Positions 16,026-25,178 of a DNA stretch of 64,000 nt are shown here, one piece after another. The stretch spans positions 1,054,001 through 1,118,000 of the forward strand of contig NZ_CP139970.1 of the NCBI RefSeq assembly GCF_034424545.1, written 5' to 3'. A model generated the notes under the pieces. It saw only the letters and a program-made list of their open reading frames with translations, searched no databases and was not told the origin of the DNA. The stretch's first letter is position 1; each line of letters begins with the position of its first letter. Both the position numbers and the translations under genes were made by a program. Source of the stretch: Trinickia caryophylli. Lineage in GTDB: Bacteria; Pseudomonadota; Gammaproteobacteria; Burkholderiales; Burkholderiaceae.

Positions 16026-17327
16026 ATGAAACGTCGCAGCCTGTTGAAGCTCGGTACCGTTTCGGGCGCACTGGCACTCGCAGGTCAAAGCCCGCTCACG
16101 CGCGCTCAGTCGAAAAGCGGACCGATCAAGGTCGGCATCCTGCATTCGCTGTCCGGCACGATGGCCATCTCGGAGACGTCGCTCAAGGACACGGCGCTCA
16201 TGACGATCGCCGACATCAACAAGAGCGGCGGCGTGCTCGGCCGGCAGATCGAGCCGGTCGTCGTCGATCCGGCCTCGAACTGGCCGCTCTTCGCCGAGAA
16301 AGCGCGGCAGTTGCTCACGCAAGACAAGGTGGCTTGCGTATTCGGCTGCTGGACCTCCGTCTCGCGCAAATCCGTGCTGCCCGTGTTCGAGGAGCTCAAC
16401 GGCCTGCTGTATTACCCCGTGCAGTACGAAGGCGAAGAGATGTCGCGCAACGTCTTCTATACGGGCGCGGCGCCCAACCAGCAGGCCATCCCCGCCGTCG
16501 AGTATCTGATGAGCGCGGAAGGCGGCGGCGCCAAGCGCTTTTTCCTGCTCGGCACCGACTACGTCTACCCGCGCACGACCAACAAGATCCTGCGCGCGTT
16601 CCTGCACTCGAAGGGCGTCAAGGACGCCGACATCCAGGAGATCTACACGCCGTTCGGCCACAGCGACTATCAAACCATCGTTGCCAATATCAAGGCGTTC
16701 GCGCAAGGCGGCAAGACCACGGTCGTCTCGACGATCAATGGCGATTCGAACGTCCCGTTCTACAAGGAACTCGGCAACCAGGGCCTCAAGGCGAGCGACG
16801 TGCCCGTGGTGGCGTTCTCGGTGGGCGAAGAGGAACTGCGCGGCATCGATACCAAACCGCTCGTCGGCCACCTCGCGGCGTGGAACTACTTCATGTCGGT
16901 GAAGGCCGGGGAGAACAACAAGTTCAAGTCGGAATGGGCGAAATGGGTCGAGTCGCAGAAGCTGCCCGGCGGCGGCAAGCGCGTCACCAACGATCCGATG
17001 GAAGCGACGTTCGTCGGCATCCATATGTGGAAGCAGGCCGTCGAAAAGGCGAAGAGCACCGACGTCGACAAGGTACGCACGGCCATGATCGGCCAGACCT
17101 TCAATGCCCCGTCGGGCTTCGTGCTGACGATGGACGGCAATCACCACCTGCACAAGCCGGTGATGATCGGAGAGATCCGGGCCGACGGCCAGTTCAACGT
17201 CGTCTGGAAGACCAGGCAGGCTATCCGCGCGCAGCCGTGGAGCCCGTTCATCGCCGGCAATCAGGGCAAGCCCGATGTCGTGAGCTCGATTCCCGGGTTT
17301 CTCCGCCGCCGGCGCGCTGTCGCATAG
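16026..17327 (+). CDS. urtA: Urea ABC transporter, substrate-binding protein
   Basis: A 433-residue periplasmic type I binding protein of the branched-chain amino-acid/amide class. It has a twin-arginine-like signal (K-R-R-S-L-L-K-L-G, then a weak hydrophobic core ending near A-R-A-Q at residue 28). The mature part begins PIKVGILHSLSGTMAISE and includes Y-Y-P-V-Q-Y-E-G-E-E near 134 and NWPLFAEKARQLL near 79, typical of UrtA/FmdD. It captures urea at low concentration for UrtBC. First gene of the operon, 87 bases after the RpoN-type promoter. Confidence 0.95.
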   Translation: MKRRSLLKLGTVSGALALAGQSPLTRAQSKSGPIKVGILHSLSGTMAISETSLKDTALMTIADINKSGGVLGRQIEPVVVDPASNWPLFAEKARQLLTQDKVACVFGCWTSVSRKSVLPVFEELNGLLYYPVQYEGEEMSRNVFYTGAAPNQQAIPAVEYLMSAEGGGAKRFFLLGTDYVYPRTTNKILRAFLHSKGVKDADIQEIYTPFGHSDYQTIVANIKAFAQGGKTTVVSTINGDSNVPFYKELGNQGLKASDVPVVAFSVGEEELRGIDTKPLVGHLAAWNYFMSVKAGENNKFKSEWAKWVESQKLPGGGKRVTNDPMEATFVGIHMWKQAVEKAKSTDVDKVRTAMIGQTFNAPSGFVLTMDGNHHLHKPVMIGEIRADGQFNVVWKTRQAIRAQPWSPFIAGNQGKPDVVSSIPGFLRRRRAVA

Positions 17328-17403
17328 GCCGATATCGACGATGCACGCGCGGCGCACTCGACGTGCGTTCGCGCATTTTTCTTTCATCACGGCGCCTCGA
17401 CCC

Positions 17404-19029
17404 ATGATTGCCCTGCTACGCTCATGCCTCTTTACGGTGCCGCTCGCCTGCGCGCTCGCGAGTTCCGTTGCGCTCGCGGCCGCGGGTGCGCTGACGCCCG
17501 CCGATCTCGCCCCGCTCGCGGCCGACGACTTCACGGCAAAATCGGCAGCCATCGACAAGCTGGTTGCCACCCACGATCGGGTTTCGCTGACGGTGCTGAA
17601 TGCGCTGGCCAACGAACAGGCGCTCGCCACGGCGTCGGGCGAGGTGATCGTCCAACAGGACGAGTCCAGCGATCATGCGCTCGATCCGATTACGGGCAAG
17701 ACCGTCGCCACCGGCGACGCACAGCCGATCACGCTCAACAACCTTTTGCGGACCAAGGTGGCGGGCGCCGTCGCCGGGCTGAAACTCACGTCGACCGATC
17801 CCGCAACACGGCGCGCCGCCGTCGATGCGCTGCTCGCGAGCCCCGACTCGTCGATGAAGCCGCTCATCGACGAGGCGCGCGCCAAGGAGACCGATCCCGC
17901 GATCCGGCGCCGGCTCGACACGCTCTGGGCCACGACGGCGCTCACGGACAGCGATGCCGCGAAGCGGCTCGAAGCCGCCACGCTCGTTTCCGCGCGACGC
18001 GATCCCGACATGTATGCGCTCCTGCGGCCGCTCGTCGCCCAAAAGGCCGATGGGACCTTCGCCGAACCCGACGCGCGCGTGCGCGAGGCGGCACAAAAAG
18101 GCATCGACGCACTCGATGCCATGGAGACGCAAAGCCGCGTGGCCGGAACGCTCTTCGCGGGTATCTCGCTCGGCAGCGTCCTGCTGCTCGCCGCGCTCGG
18201 GCTCGCGATCACCTACGGCGTGATCGGCGTCATCAACATGGCGCACGGCGAATTCCTCATGATCGGCGCCTATGCCACCTACGTCGTGCAAAACCTCTTT
18301 CAGCGCTGCGCGCCGGGCGCGTTCGACTGGTACCCGCTCGCCGCCGTACCGGCTTCGTTCGTGGCCGCGGCGGCAGTGGGCGTGGCGATCGAGCGGCTCG
18401 TCATCCGGCACCTGTACGGACGCCCGCTCGAAACGCTGCTCACCACGTTCGGCGTCAGCCTCGTGCTGATGCAGGCAACGCGCACGATTTTCGGCGCCCA
18501 GAACGTGCAGGTTTCCAATCCGGGCTGGATGACAGGCGGCGTTGCGCTGCTGCCGAATCTCATTCTTCCGTACAACCGCCTTGCGATCCTCGCGTTCTCG
18601 ATCGCGGTCGTTGCCATCGCATGGGCGGTGCTCACGCGCACGCGGCTCGGACTGTTCGTGCGCGCCGTCACGCAAAACCGCAGTATGGCGGCGTGCGTCG
18701 GCATCAAGACCGCGCGCATCGATTCCTACGCGTTCGCGTTCGGCGCAGGCATCGCGGGCCTCGGCGGATGCGCGCTCTCGCAGATCGGCAACGTCGGGCC
18801 CGATCTCGGCCAAAGCTACATCGTCGACTCGTTCATGGCCGTGGTGCTCGGCGGCGTGGGGCAGCTCGCGGGCACCGTGCTCGGCAGCTTCGGCCTCGGC
18901 GTGCTGGCCAAAGCCATCGAGCCGCTCTCGGGCCCCGTGCTCGCGAAAATCGCCGTGCTCGTCATGATCGTTCTCTTCATTCAGAAGCGTCCGCAGGGCC
19001 TCTTCGCTCTCAAGGGACGCAGCGCATGA
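17404..19029 (+). CDS. urtB: Urea ABC transporter, permease UrtB
   Basis: A 541-residue protein in two parts, as is normal for UrtB: an N-terminal signal sequence and roughly 230-residue soluble, alpha-helical domain (residues about 25-255), then a LivH-type permease with eight or so hydrophobic segments, starting near LFAGISLGSVLLLAALGLAI and containing NMAHGEFLMIGAYATY and VDSFMAVVLGGVGQL. Start ATG 17404 gives a signal peptide; the in-frame ATG at 17341 would add a basic extension. The stop overlaps urtC by four bases. Confidence 0.94.
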   Translation: MIALLRSCLFTVPLACALASSVALAAAGALTPADLAPLAADDFTAKSAAIDKLVATHDRVSLTVLNALANEQALATASGEVIVQQDESSDHALDPITGKTVATGDAQPITLNNLLRTKVAGAVAGLKLTSTDPATRRAAVDALLASPDSSMKPLIDEARAKETDPAIRRRLDTLWATTALTDSDAAKRLEAATLVSARRDPDMYALLRPLVAQKADGTFAEPDARVREAAQKGIDALDAMETQSRVAGTLFAGISLGSVLLLAALGLAITYGVIGVINMAHGEFLMIGAYATYVVQNLFQRCAPGAFDWYPLAAVPASFVAAAAVGVAIERLVIRHLYGRPLETLLTTFGVSLVLMQATRTIFGAQNVQVSNPGWMTGGVALLPNLILPYNRLAILAFSIAVVAIAWAVLTRTRLGLFVRAVTQNRSMAACVGIKTARIDSYAFAFGAGIAGLGGCALSQIGNVGPDLGQSYIVDSFMAVVLGGVGQLAGTVLGSFGLGVLAKAIEPLSGPVLAKIAVLVMIVLFIQKRPQGLFALKGRSA

Positions 19030-20216
19030 AACCCGCGATGACCACCACATCCTTTCCCTCACCCGCGGCACAAGCGCCGTCTCCGCCCGGGACCGCAGCC
19101 GTATCGGGCTTCGCGCTCGGGCTTGCGCCGCGGCGCGCTCTGCTCTCGCATCGTGCATGGGCCCTGCTGCTCGCGCTCGTTGCGGCCATCGGCCTGGGCG
19201 TGCCGTTCGCCTCGCTGGTGCTGCCCGAATCCAGTGCGTTTCATCTGTCGGCCTACGCGCTCACGCTCGGCGGAAAGTTCATGTGCTACGCGATCGCGGC
19301 GCTCGCGCTCGATCTCGTGTGGGGATACTGCGGCATTCTGAGCCTCGGGCACGGCCTCTTTTTCGCGCTCGGCGGCTATGGGATCGGCATGTATCTCATG
19401 CGCGCGATCGGCCGCGACGGCGTATACGGCAGCGAGCTGCCCGACTTCATGGTCTTCCTCAACTGGCATGCGCTGCCCTGGTACTGGCACGGCACCGAGC
19501 ACCTCTGGTATGCGCTCGCCCTCGTCGTGCTCGTGCCGGCCGCGCTCGCCTGGACGTTCGGCTTCTTCGCCTTTCGCTCGCGCGTGCAAGGCGTTTATCT
19601 GTCGATCATCACGCAGGCGCTCACCTATGCGGCGATGCTGCTTTTCTATCGCAACGAAACGGGCTTCGGCGGCAACAACGGCTTTACCGATTTCAAGCGC
19701 ATCGCGGGCTTTTCGATCACGCATCCGGGTACGCGCACCGCGCTCTTCCTCATGACGTTCGCCGCGCTCGTGCTCGCGTTCCTGCTCGCGCGCGCAATCG
19801 TCGTCTCGAAGCTCGGCCGCGTCGTCACCGCCATGCGCGACGGCGAGACACGCCTCATGTTCCTCGGCTACAGCCCGCTTGCCTACAAGCTCTTCGTCTG
19901 GACCTTGTCTGCCGTGCTGTGCGCCATCGCCGGCGCGCTCTACGTGCCCCAGGTCGGCATCGTCAATCCGGGCGAGATGTCGCCTGGTAATTCGATCGAG
20001 ATGGCGATATGGGTAGCCGTGGGCGGCCGCGGCACGCTCGTCGGACCGATCGTCGGCGCGTTCGCCGTCAACGGCGCAAAGAGCTTCTTCACCGCCTATT
20101 TCGCCGAGTATTGGCTGTTCTTCCTCGGCGCGGTATTCGTCGTCGTGCCGCTCGTCATGCCGCGCGGCATCGTGGGGCTCGTTCAGACAATCACGGCCCG
20201 CGGGAGGCAGCAATGA
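19026..20216 (+). CDS. urtC: Urea ABC transporter, permease UrtC
   Basis: A 396-residue LivM-type permease. Hydrophobic segments alternate through the sequence; family motifs include WGYCGILSLGHGLFFALGGY near residue 99, ETGFGGNNGFTDF near 215 and an EAA-like loop around GRVVTAMRDGETRLMFLGY near 260. The translation is coupled to both neighbours: ATG overlaps the urtB stop and its own stop overlaps the urtD ATG (both ATGA). With UrtB it forms the membrane channel for urea and short amides. Confidence 0.95.
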   Translation: MKPAMTTTSFPSPAAQAPSPPGTAAVSGFALGLAPRRALLSHRAWALLLALVAAIGLGVPFASLVLPESSAFHLSAYALTLGGKFMCYAIAALALDLVWGYCGILSLGHGLFFALGGYGIGMYLMRAIGRDGVYGSELPDFMVFLNWHALPWYWHGTEHLWYALALVVLVPAALAWTFGFFAFRSRVQGVYLSIITQALTYAAMLLFYRNETGFGGNNGFTDFKRIAGFSITHPGTRTALFLMTFAALVLAFLLARAIVVSKLGRVVTAMRDGETRLMFLGYSPLAYKLFVWTLSAVLCAIAGALYVPQVGIVNPGEMSPGNSIEMAIWVAVGGRGTLVGPIVGAFAVNGAKSFFTAYFAEYWLFFLGAVFVVVPLVMPRGIVGLVQTITARGRQQ

Positions 20217-21091
20217 CGAACACCGCCAGCAATCCGGCACATCCGGCACATCGGGCACGTCAGGCAAACGATACGAACGGGTACGCGCTCTCGGGTACGG
20301 CCGCGATGGGGCACGCCGTCGCCGCCGGCAGCATCGACGTTTCCCACGGCACGATTCTCTACGTGGAGGACGTGACCGTGAGCTTCGACGGCTTTCGCGC
20401 GCTCGACGCGCTGACGCTCACGCTCGACGTGGGCGAGCTGCGCTGCGTGATCGGGCCGAACGGCGCGGGCAAGACGACGATGATGGACGTGGTCACGGGC
20501 AAGACGCGCCCCGACAAAGGCAAGGTATTCCTCGGCCAGACGCTCGATCTCACGCGCATGGACGAGCCGTCCATTGCTCGCGCCGGCATCGGGCGCAAGT
20601 TCCAGAAGCCCACCGTGTTCGAGCAGCACCCTGTCTGGGAGAACCTCGAGCTCGCCATGCAGGCCGACAAGGGCTGGCTTGCGTCGCTGCGCGCGCGTCT
20701 CACGCGCGAGGCGCAGGCGCGCATCGAGCAGACGCTCGAGACCATCGGACTCGAGACGCAGGCGCACCGGCTCGCGGGCGAGCTCTCGCACGGGCAGAAG
20801 CAACGGCTCGAAATCGGCATGCTGCTGATGCAGCAGCCGGCGTTGCTGTTGCTCGACGAGCCGGCCGCCGGCATGACCGACGACGAGACGATGGCGCTCG
20901 CGCAACTGCTCGAACGCCTGCGCGGCACCTGCTCGATGCTCGTGGTGGAGCACGACATGGAGTTCGTCGCGGCCCTGGCCGGCGCGCACTCGCGCGTAAC
21001 CGTGATGGCCGAAGGCAGCGTGCTCGCGGAAGGCACGCTCGACGACGTGAAGCGCAACAAAGCCGTGATCGAGTCGTATCTCGGCCGATAA
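20213..21091 (+). CDS. urtD: Urea ABC transporter, ATP-binding protein UrtD
   Basis: A 292-residue ABC ATPase of the LivG type: Walker A G-P-N-G-A-G-K-T-T near residue 82, signature L-S-H-G-Q-K-Q near 190, Walker B LLLLDEPAAGM near 212, and H in V-V-E-H-D near 245. The first 45 residues before SIDVSHGTILYVEDVTVSF are an extra, low-complexity extension (N-P-A-H-P-A-H-R-A-R) encoded by a 9-base tandem repeat; an internal start at ATG 20306 would remove most of it. Coupled to urtC by an ATGA overlap. Confidence 0.93.
   Translation: MTNTASNPAHPAHRARQANDTNGYALSGTAAMGHAVAAGSIDVSHGTILYVEDVTVSFDGFRALDALTLTLDVGELRCVIGPNGAGKTTMMDVVTGKTRPDKGKVFLGQTLDLTRMDEPSIARAGIGRKFQKPTVFEQHPVWENLELAMQADKGWLASLRARLTREAQARIEQTLETIGLETQAHRLAGELSHGQKQRLEIGMLLMQQPALLLLDEPAAGMTDDETMALAQLLERLRGTCSMLVVEHDMEFVAALAGAHSRVTVMAEGSVLAEGTLDDVKRNKAVIESYLGR
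20233..20268. repeat. 9-base tandem repeat inside the urtD 5' end
   Basis: Units TCCGGCACA (20233), TCCGGCACA (20242), TCGGGCACG (20251) and a decayed TCAGGCAAA (20260). Copy-number change would stay in frame and only alter the N-terminal tail. Confidence 0.6.
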
Positions 21092-21127
21092 CGTTGAAAC
21101 GAAGACGATGAAACGAGGATGGCTTCG

Positions 21128-21820
21128 ATGCTGAACATCACCGGGCTCAACCAGTATTACGGCGGCAGCCACATTCTGCGCGACGTCACGCTCGAGGTGC
21201 CGAAAGGTTCGCTGACCGTGCTGCTCGGGCGCAACGGTGTGGGCAAGACCACGCTGTTGCGCTGCCTCATGGGGCTCGTGCGCGCGAAGACGGGCAAGAT
21301 CGCGTGGCACGGGCAGGCATTCGAGACACTGCCCACGCCCGCGCGCGTCGCGCATGGCTTCGGGTATGTGCCGCAAGGGCGCGAGATTTTCGGCCGGCTG
21401 ACGGTCGAAGAAAACCTGCTCGTGGGCGCGGCGAGCCGCAAGCCCGTCTCGCAGGTGCCCGATCGCATCTACGCGCTCTTTCCCGTGCTCAAGGAGATGC
21501 GCAAGCGCCGCGGCGGCGATCTTTCGGGCGGCCAGCAGCAACAACTCGCGATCGGCCGCGCGTTGATGAGCCAACCGGAGCTGCTCATTCTCGACGAGCC
21601 GACCGAGGGTATCCAGCCCTCGATCATCCAGGATATCGGCCGCACGCTGCGGCGGCTCGTCGATGAAGAGGGCATGACGATCCTGCTCGTCGAGCAGTAT
21701 TACGACTTCGCACGCGCACTTGCCGACCGCTACTGGGTGATGCGCCGTGGCGAGATCATCGCGGGCGGCGACGGTGCGGAAATGGACGAGCACGGTGTGC
21801 GCGAGCTGATCGCCGTCTAG
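21128..21820 (+). CDS. urtE: Urea ABC transporter, ATP-binding protein UrtE
   Basis: A 230-residue LivF-type ATPase: Walker [10 protein letters not shown] near residue 37, signature L-S-G-G-Q-Q-Q near 135, Walker [15 protein letters not shown] near 157, His in L-L-V-E-Q near 190. Start ATG 21128 is preferred ([18 protein letters not shown] is the usual UrtE opening) with GAGG nine bases upstream; ATG 21119 overlaps that ribosome site. It completes the urtABCDE transporter. ureD follows after 151 bases. Confidence 0.94.
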   Translation: MLNITGLNQYYGGSHILRDVTLEVPKGSLTVLLGRNGVGKTTLLRCLMGLVRAKTGKIAWHGQAFETLPTPARVAHGFGYVPQGREIFGRLTVEENLLVGAASRKPVSQVPDRIYALFPVLKEMRKRRGGDLSGGQQQQLAIGRALMSQPELLILDEPTEGIQPSIIQDIGRTLRRLVDEEGMTILLVEQYYDFARALADRYWVMRRGEIIAGGDGAEMDEHGVRELIAV

Positions 21821-21971
21821 GCCGGGGGCGGCCGGCCACGGCGGCCCGCACCACGTTCGCAAATATGCAAGCGGCGAGAACGGGCTCCGGGCCGCTACTC
21901 GCCGCGTTTCTCGATCGCCGCCGCTTTCGTGTAGATTGGCGGCACCTTCCGCCCGCCGCTCGTTTTCATCG

Positions 21972-22859
21972 ATGCTTTTGCCGCAATCACTCACGCCCGC
22001 CGATTCCCCCGAAGCCTTCTCGAGCACGAGCGCCTGGAACGCGCGACTCGAGCTTGCATTCACGCGTCGTGCCGCGCGCACGACGCTCTCGCATCGGCGG
22101 CACGAAGGGCCCCTCGTCGTCCAGCGCGCGCTTTATCCGGAAGGCGAGGAGGTCTGCCATGCCGTGATCGTGCATCCGCCGGGCGGCGTGGCGGGCGGCG
22201 ACCGCCTTTCGATCGACGTGCGGCTCGGCGAGGGCGCACATGCGGTGCTGACGACGCCCGGTGCGACGAAGTGGTACAAGGCCAACGGCCGCAGCGCCTC
22301 GCAGCGGATCGCCATCGATCTCGGCAAGGGCGCAAAGCTCGATTGGCTGCCGCAGAACAACATCGTCTTCGACGAAACCCGCGCCGCGCTCGATTTCGCG
22401 CTGACGATCGCACCGGGCGCGTCGGCCATCGGCTGGGATGCGATGCAGTTGGGCCGTCAAGCAGCCGGCGAGCGGTGGAGCTCAGGCGAGCTCGCCTTCA
22501 CCACTTCGATCGGCGTCGCTGCCGGCGGGCCGCTCCTGTGGCACGAGCGCGCCCGGCTCGATGCGTCCGATCCGCTGCGCGATGCACCGCAAGGGCTCGC
22601 CGGTCTGCCCGTATTCGGTACCTTATGGGCCCTCGGCGCAGCCTGTACGACCGAGCTCGGCGAATCGCTCGCCGCCTCGCTCCCGTTCGATGCGAGGCTG
22701 CGCGCGGCACCTACTGTCCTGCCCGGCGGCGTATTGCTCATACGGGTGGTGGGCGCGTCGATGGAAGACGTGCAGTTGCTGATGCAACGCTGCTGGATGA
22801 CGCTGCGGCCGATCGTGCATGGCGTGCCGGCGCGCGCGCTGCGTTTGTGGTCGACCTGA
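21972..22859 (+). CDS. ureD: Urease accessory protein UreD
   Basis: A 295-residue UreD/UreH protein: [11 protein letters not shown] near residue 62, T-P-G-A-T-K-W-Y-K near 88, [13 protein letters not shown] near 125 and the C-terminal [18 protein letters not shown]. With UreF and UreG it forms the complex that loads nickel into apo-urease. Start ATG 21972 gives MLLPQSL; the frame is open upstream to 21936. It is separated from ureA by a whole amino-acid ABC transporter, which is unusual, since ureD normally abuts ureA. Confidence 0.94.
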   Translation: MLLPQSLTPADSPEAFSSTSAWNARLELAFTRRAARTTLSHRRHEGPLVVQRALYPEGEEVCHAVIVHPPGGVAGGDRLSIDVRLGEGAHAVLTTPGATKWYKANGRSASQRIAIDLGKGAKLDWLPQNNIVFDETRAALDFALTIAPGASAIGWDAMQLGRQAAGERWSSGELAFTTSIGVAAGGPLLWHERARLDASDPLRDAPQGLAGLPVFGTLWALGAACTTELGESLAASLPFDARLRAAPTVLPGGVLLIRVVGASMEDVQLLMQRCWMTLRPIVHGVPARALRLWST

Positions 22860-22910
22860 GCTCCCACGCGCACCACCGAAGGGCGACGCACCATTTCCGA
22901 TCTCCATTCC

Positions 22911-22916
22911 GGTGCA
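22911..22916. promoter_or_regulatory. NtrC half-site GGTGCA
   Basis: GGTGCA 63 bases upstream of the -24 element of the amino-acid transporter promoter, with a GCACC on the other side 18 bases earlier. The spacing is not that of a canonical NtrC dimer site, so this is only suggestive. Confidence 0.2.
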
Positions 22917-22978
22917 TGCCGGCCTGACTGGACTGACCAGACTGACCAGCCGACGGCCTCGCAACGGAATAGGCCTCA

Positions 22979-22994
22979 TGGCACAGCGCTTGCT
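22979..22994 (+). promoter_or_regulatory. RpoN (sigma-54) -24/-12 promoter before the amino-acid transporter
   Basis: TGGCAC (22979-22984), then five bases, then TTGCT (22990-22994): GG-N10-GC spacing and a near-complete match to the consensus TGGCACR-N4-TTGCW. Expected transcription start is near 23005, some 64 bases before the binding-protein gene. It closely matches the element at 15924 (TGGCACA-N4-TTGC in both). Confidence 0.72.
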
Positions 22995-23068
22995 CAATGG
23001 GGCGCTCACCCGGCTACGGACGGTGCCGCATTCCTGACGGCACGCTTAGCCGCGTAGGAGACCCGTTC

Positions 23069-23863
23069 ATGAAGCACCGCCTTTTCGGGCGCATGTTCGC
23101 CGCGCTCGTCGCCGCAGCCGCCCTCCTGCCGATCGCAAGCCTTTCCGCGCGAGCCGATGCCCTCGATACCGTCAGCAAGAACGGCATGCTGCGCGTGGCC
23201 ATTCCCGAAGACTATCCGCCGTTCGGCTCCGTCGGCCCCGACATGAAGCCGCAAGGCTACGACGTCGACATGGCCGCGCTGCTCGCGAAGTCGCTCGGCG
23301 TGAAGCTGCAACTCGTGCCCGTGAACAGTGCCAACCGCATTCCGTATCTCACGACCAACAAGGTCGATCTCGTGATCTCGTCGCTCGGCAAAACGCCCGA
23401 GCGCGAGAAGGTCGTCGATTTCTCGCAAGCCTATGCGCCCTACTACCAGGGCGTGTTCGGCCCTGCCGACATCAAGGTCGCCGGCCCGGCCGATCTGACG
23501 GGCAAGACCGTCGGTGCGACGCGCGGCGCGCTCGAGGAAATCGCGCTCACGCAGATGGCGCCCAACGCCACGATCAAGCGCTTCGAAGACAACAACGCGA
23601 CGATCGCCGCATTTCTTTCGGGCCAGGTGCAGTTGATCGCGGCCGGCAACGTCGTGGCCGCGGCGATCGTCGCCAGGCATCCGCCGCGCATGCCCGAGCC
23701 GAAGTTCGTCATCAAGGATTCTCCCTGCTATGTCGGCCTGAACAAGAACGAGCCCCGCCTGCTCGAAAAGGTCAACGCGGCGATCAGGCAGGCGCGCACG
23801 GACGGCGCGCTCGATGCGATGTCGAAGAAGTGGTTCGGCCAACCGTTGCCGGCCAGCCTCTGA
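23069..23863 (+). CDS. Polar amino-acid ABC transporter, substrate-binding protein
   Basis: A 264-residue type II periplasmic binding protein (SBP_bac_3). Signal peptide of about 29 residues ending A-R-A-D-A. The mature part starts LDTVSKNGMLRVAIPEDYPPFG and has the family signature G-Y-D-V-D-M-A-A-L-L-A near residue 68, then VDLVISSLGKTPEREKVVDFS near 100. Ligand cannot be read with certainty. It heads a four-gene unit in which permease 1 overlaps its stop (TGATG). Its place in the urease operon and the RpoN-type promoter suggest a nitrogen-rich amino acid. Confidence 0.92.
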   Translation: MKHRLFGRMFAALVAAAALLPIASLSARADALDTVSKNGMLRVAIPEDYPPFGSVGPDMKPQGYDVDMAALLAKSLGVKLQLVPVNSANRIPYLTTNKVDLVISSLGKTPEREKVVDFSQAYAPYYQGVFGPADIKVAGPADLTGKTVGATRGALEEIALTQMAPNATIKRFEDNNATIAAFLSGQVQLIAAGNVVAAAIVARHPPRMPEPKFVIKDSPCYVGLNKNEPRLLEKVNAAIRQARTDGALDAMSKKWFGQPLPASL

Positions 23864-24531
23864 TGAGCTACTCGCTCGAATTCGGGGAGCTCGCGCAATA
23901 TGCGGGCATGTTCGCGCGCGGCGCGGCGCTCACGCTCGCGCTTACCGCCGGATCGACAGTGCTGGGGGTGGGCATCGGCATCGCGGGCGCGGCCGCGCGC
24001 GAGAGCCGCTCGCGCGTGCTGCGCGGCGTGTGCGCCACCTATGTGGAGGCGATCCGCAACACGCCGTTCATCATTCAGCTCTTCTTCGTATTCTTCGGAC
24101 TGCCCGCGCTCGGCGTGCGACTCGACGAGCTCAGCGCGTCCGTCATCGCGATGACGCTGAACCTCGGCGCCTATGCCACCGAGATCGTGCGGGCCGGCGT
24201 GGCGGCCGTGCCGCGCGGCCACCTCGAGGCGGCCGCCTCGCTCGCCATGACACCGGCTCAGACCTACCGGCACGTGGTCCTGCCGCAAGCGCTGGCCAAG
24301 GTGTTCCCCGCGTTGACGAGCCAGATCGTCATCGTCATGCTGGGCTCGGCTGTCGTCTCGCAGATCTCGGTGCCCGATCTCACCTACGCGGCGAGCTACA
24401 TCCAGTCACGCAACTTCCGCGCGTTCGAGACCTACCTCACGATCACCGCGTCGTACCTCGGCCTGGCCGTCATCGTGCGCATGGCGCTCAACGCCGCAGG
24501 CCGCAAGCTCTTTGCGCGAGGTGCGCGATGA
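23863..24531 (+). CDS. Polar amino-acid ABC transporter, permease 1
   Basis: A 222-residue HisM/GlnP-type permease. It has about five hydrophobic segments, YVEAIRNTPFIIQLFFVFFG near residue 62, and the EAA loop E-A-A-A-S-L-A-M-T-P near 122 that contacts the ATPase. ATG overlaps the binding-protein stop; its own stop overlaps permease 2 by four bases, so all parts of the transporter are translationally coupled. Confidence 0.93.
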   Translation: MSYSLEFGELAQYAGMFARGAALTLALTAGSTVLGVGIGIAGAAARESRSRVLRGVCATYVEAIRNTPFIIQLFFVFFGLPALGVRLDELSASVIAMTLNLGAYATEIVRAGVAAVPRGHLEAAASLAMTPAQTYRHVVLPQALAKVFPALTSQIVIVMLGSAVVSQISVPDLTYAASYIQSRNFRAFETYLTITASYLGLAVIVRMALNAAGRKLFARGAR

Positions 24532-25178
24532 TCGAATTCAGCTTCGAGCAAATCGTCGCCAATCTGTTGCTGGCCGCCCGCTGGACGATTGTGCTGTCCA
24601 TCGTATCGTTCGCCGCGGGCGGGCTCGCCGGCTTCGTTCTCCTGCTCGCGCGCGTCTCGCCCTCGCGTGTGCTGCGCGGGCTGGCGAAGCTCTATATCGA
24701 GGTATTTCAAGGCACGCCGCTGCTCATGCAGCTTTTCGTCGTGTTCTTCGGCTTGCCGCTCGTCGGCCTCGACGTGGAGCCCTGGGTTGCCGCCACGCTC
24801 GGCCTCACGTTCTTCACGAGTGCCTATCTGGCCGAGATCTGGCGCGGCTGCGTGGAGGCGGTTCCGCGCGGGCAATGGGAAGCGTCGGCGAGCCTCGCCA
24901 TGAACTATTTCGAGCAGTTGCGCCACGTGATCCTGCCGCAGGCCCTGCGTATCGCGATCGCCCCGACCGTCGGCTTTTCGGTGCAGGCGATCAAGGATAC
25001 GGCGCTCGTCTCGATCATCGGCTTCACCGAGCTGACGAAGGCCGGCACCGTGATCTCCAATGCGACCTTCCGGCCGTTCGCCGTGTACGGCTGCGTCGCG
25101 ATCATCTACTTCGCCCTGTGCTACCCGCTGTCGCGCACTGCGCGTGCGCTCGAAAGGAAACTCCATGTCGCTCGTTGA
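24528..25178 (+). CDS. Polar amino-acid ABC transporter, permease 2
   Basis: A 216-residue second HisQ/GlnP-type permease, a paralogue of the preceding one: YIEVFQGTPLLMQLFVVFFG near residue 58, EAA loop W-E-A-S-A-S-L-A-M-N near 118, ALRIAIAPTVGFSVQAIKDT near 140. It forms a heterodimer with permease 1. The end overlaps the ATPase start by 14 bases. Confidence 0.93.
   Translation: MIEFSFEQIVANLLLAARWTIVLSIVSFAAGGLAGFVLLLARVSPSRVLRGLAKLYIEVFQGTPLLMQLFVVFFGLPLVGLDVEPWVAATLGLTFFTSAYLAEIWRGCVEAVPRGQWEASASLAMNYFEQLRHVILPQALRIAIAPTVGFSVQAIKDTALVSIIGFTELTKAGTVISNATFRPFAVYGCVAIIYFALCYPLSRTARALERKLHVAR

Noticed and set aside
17341..17403. Longer N-terminus for UrtB from ATG 17341
   Set aside because: The extra 21 residues are basic and would hide the signal peptide that begins at 17404.
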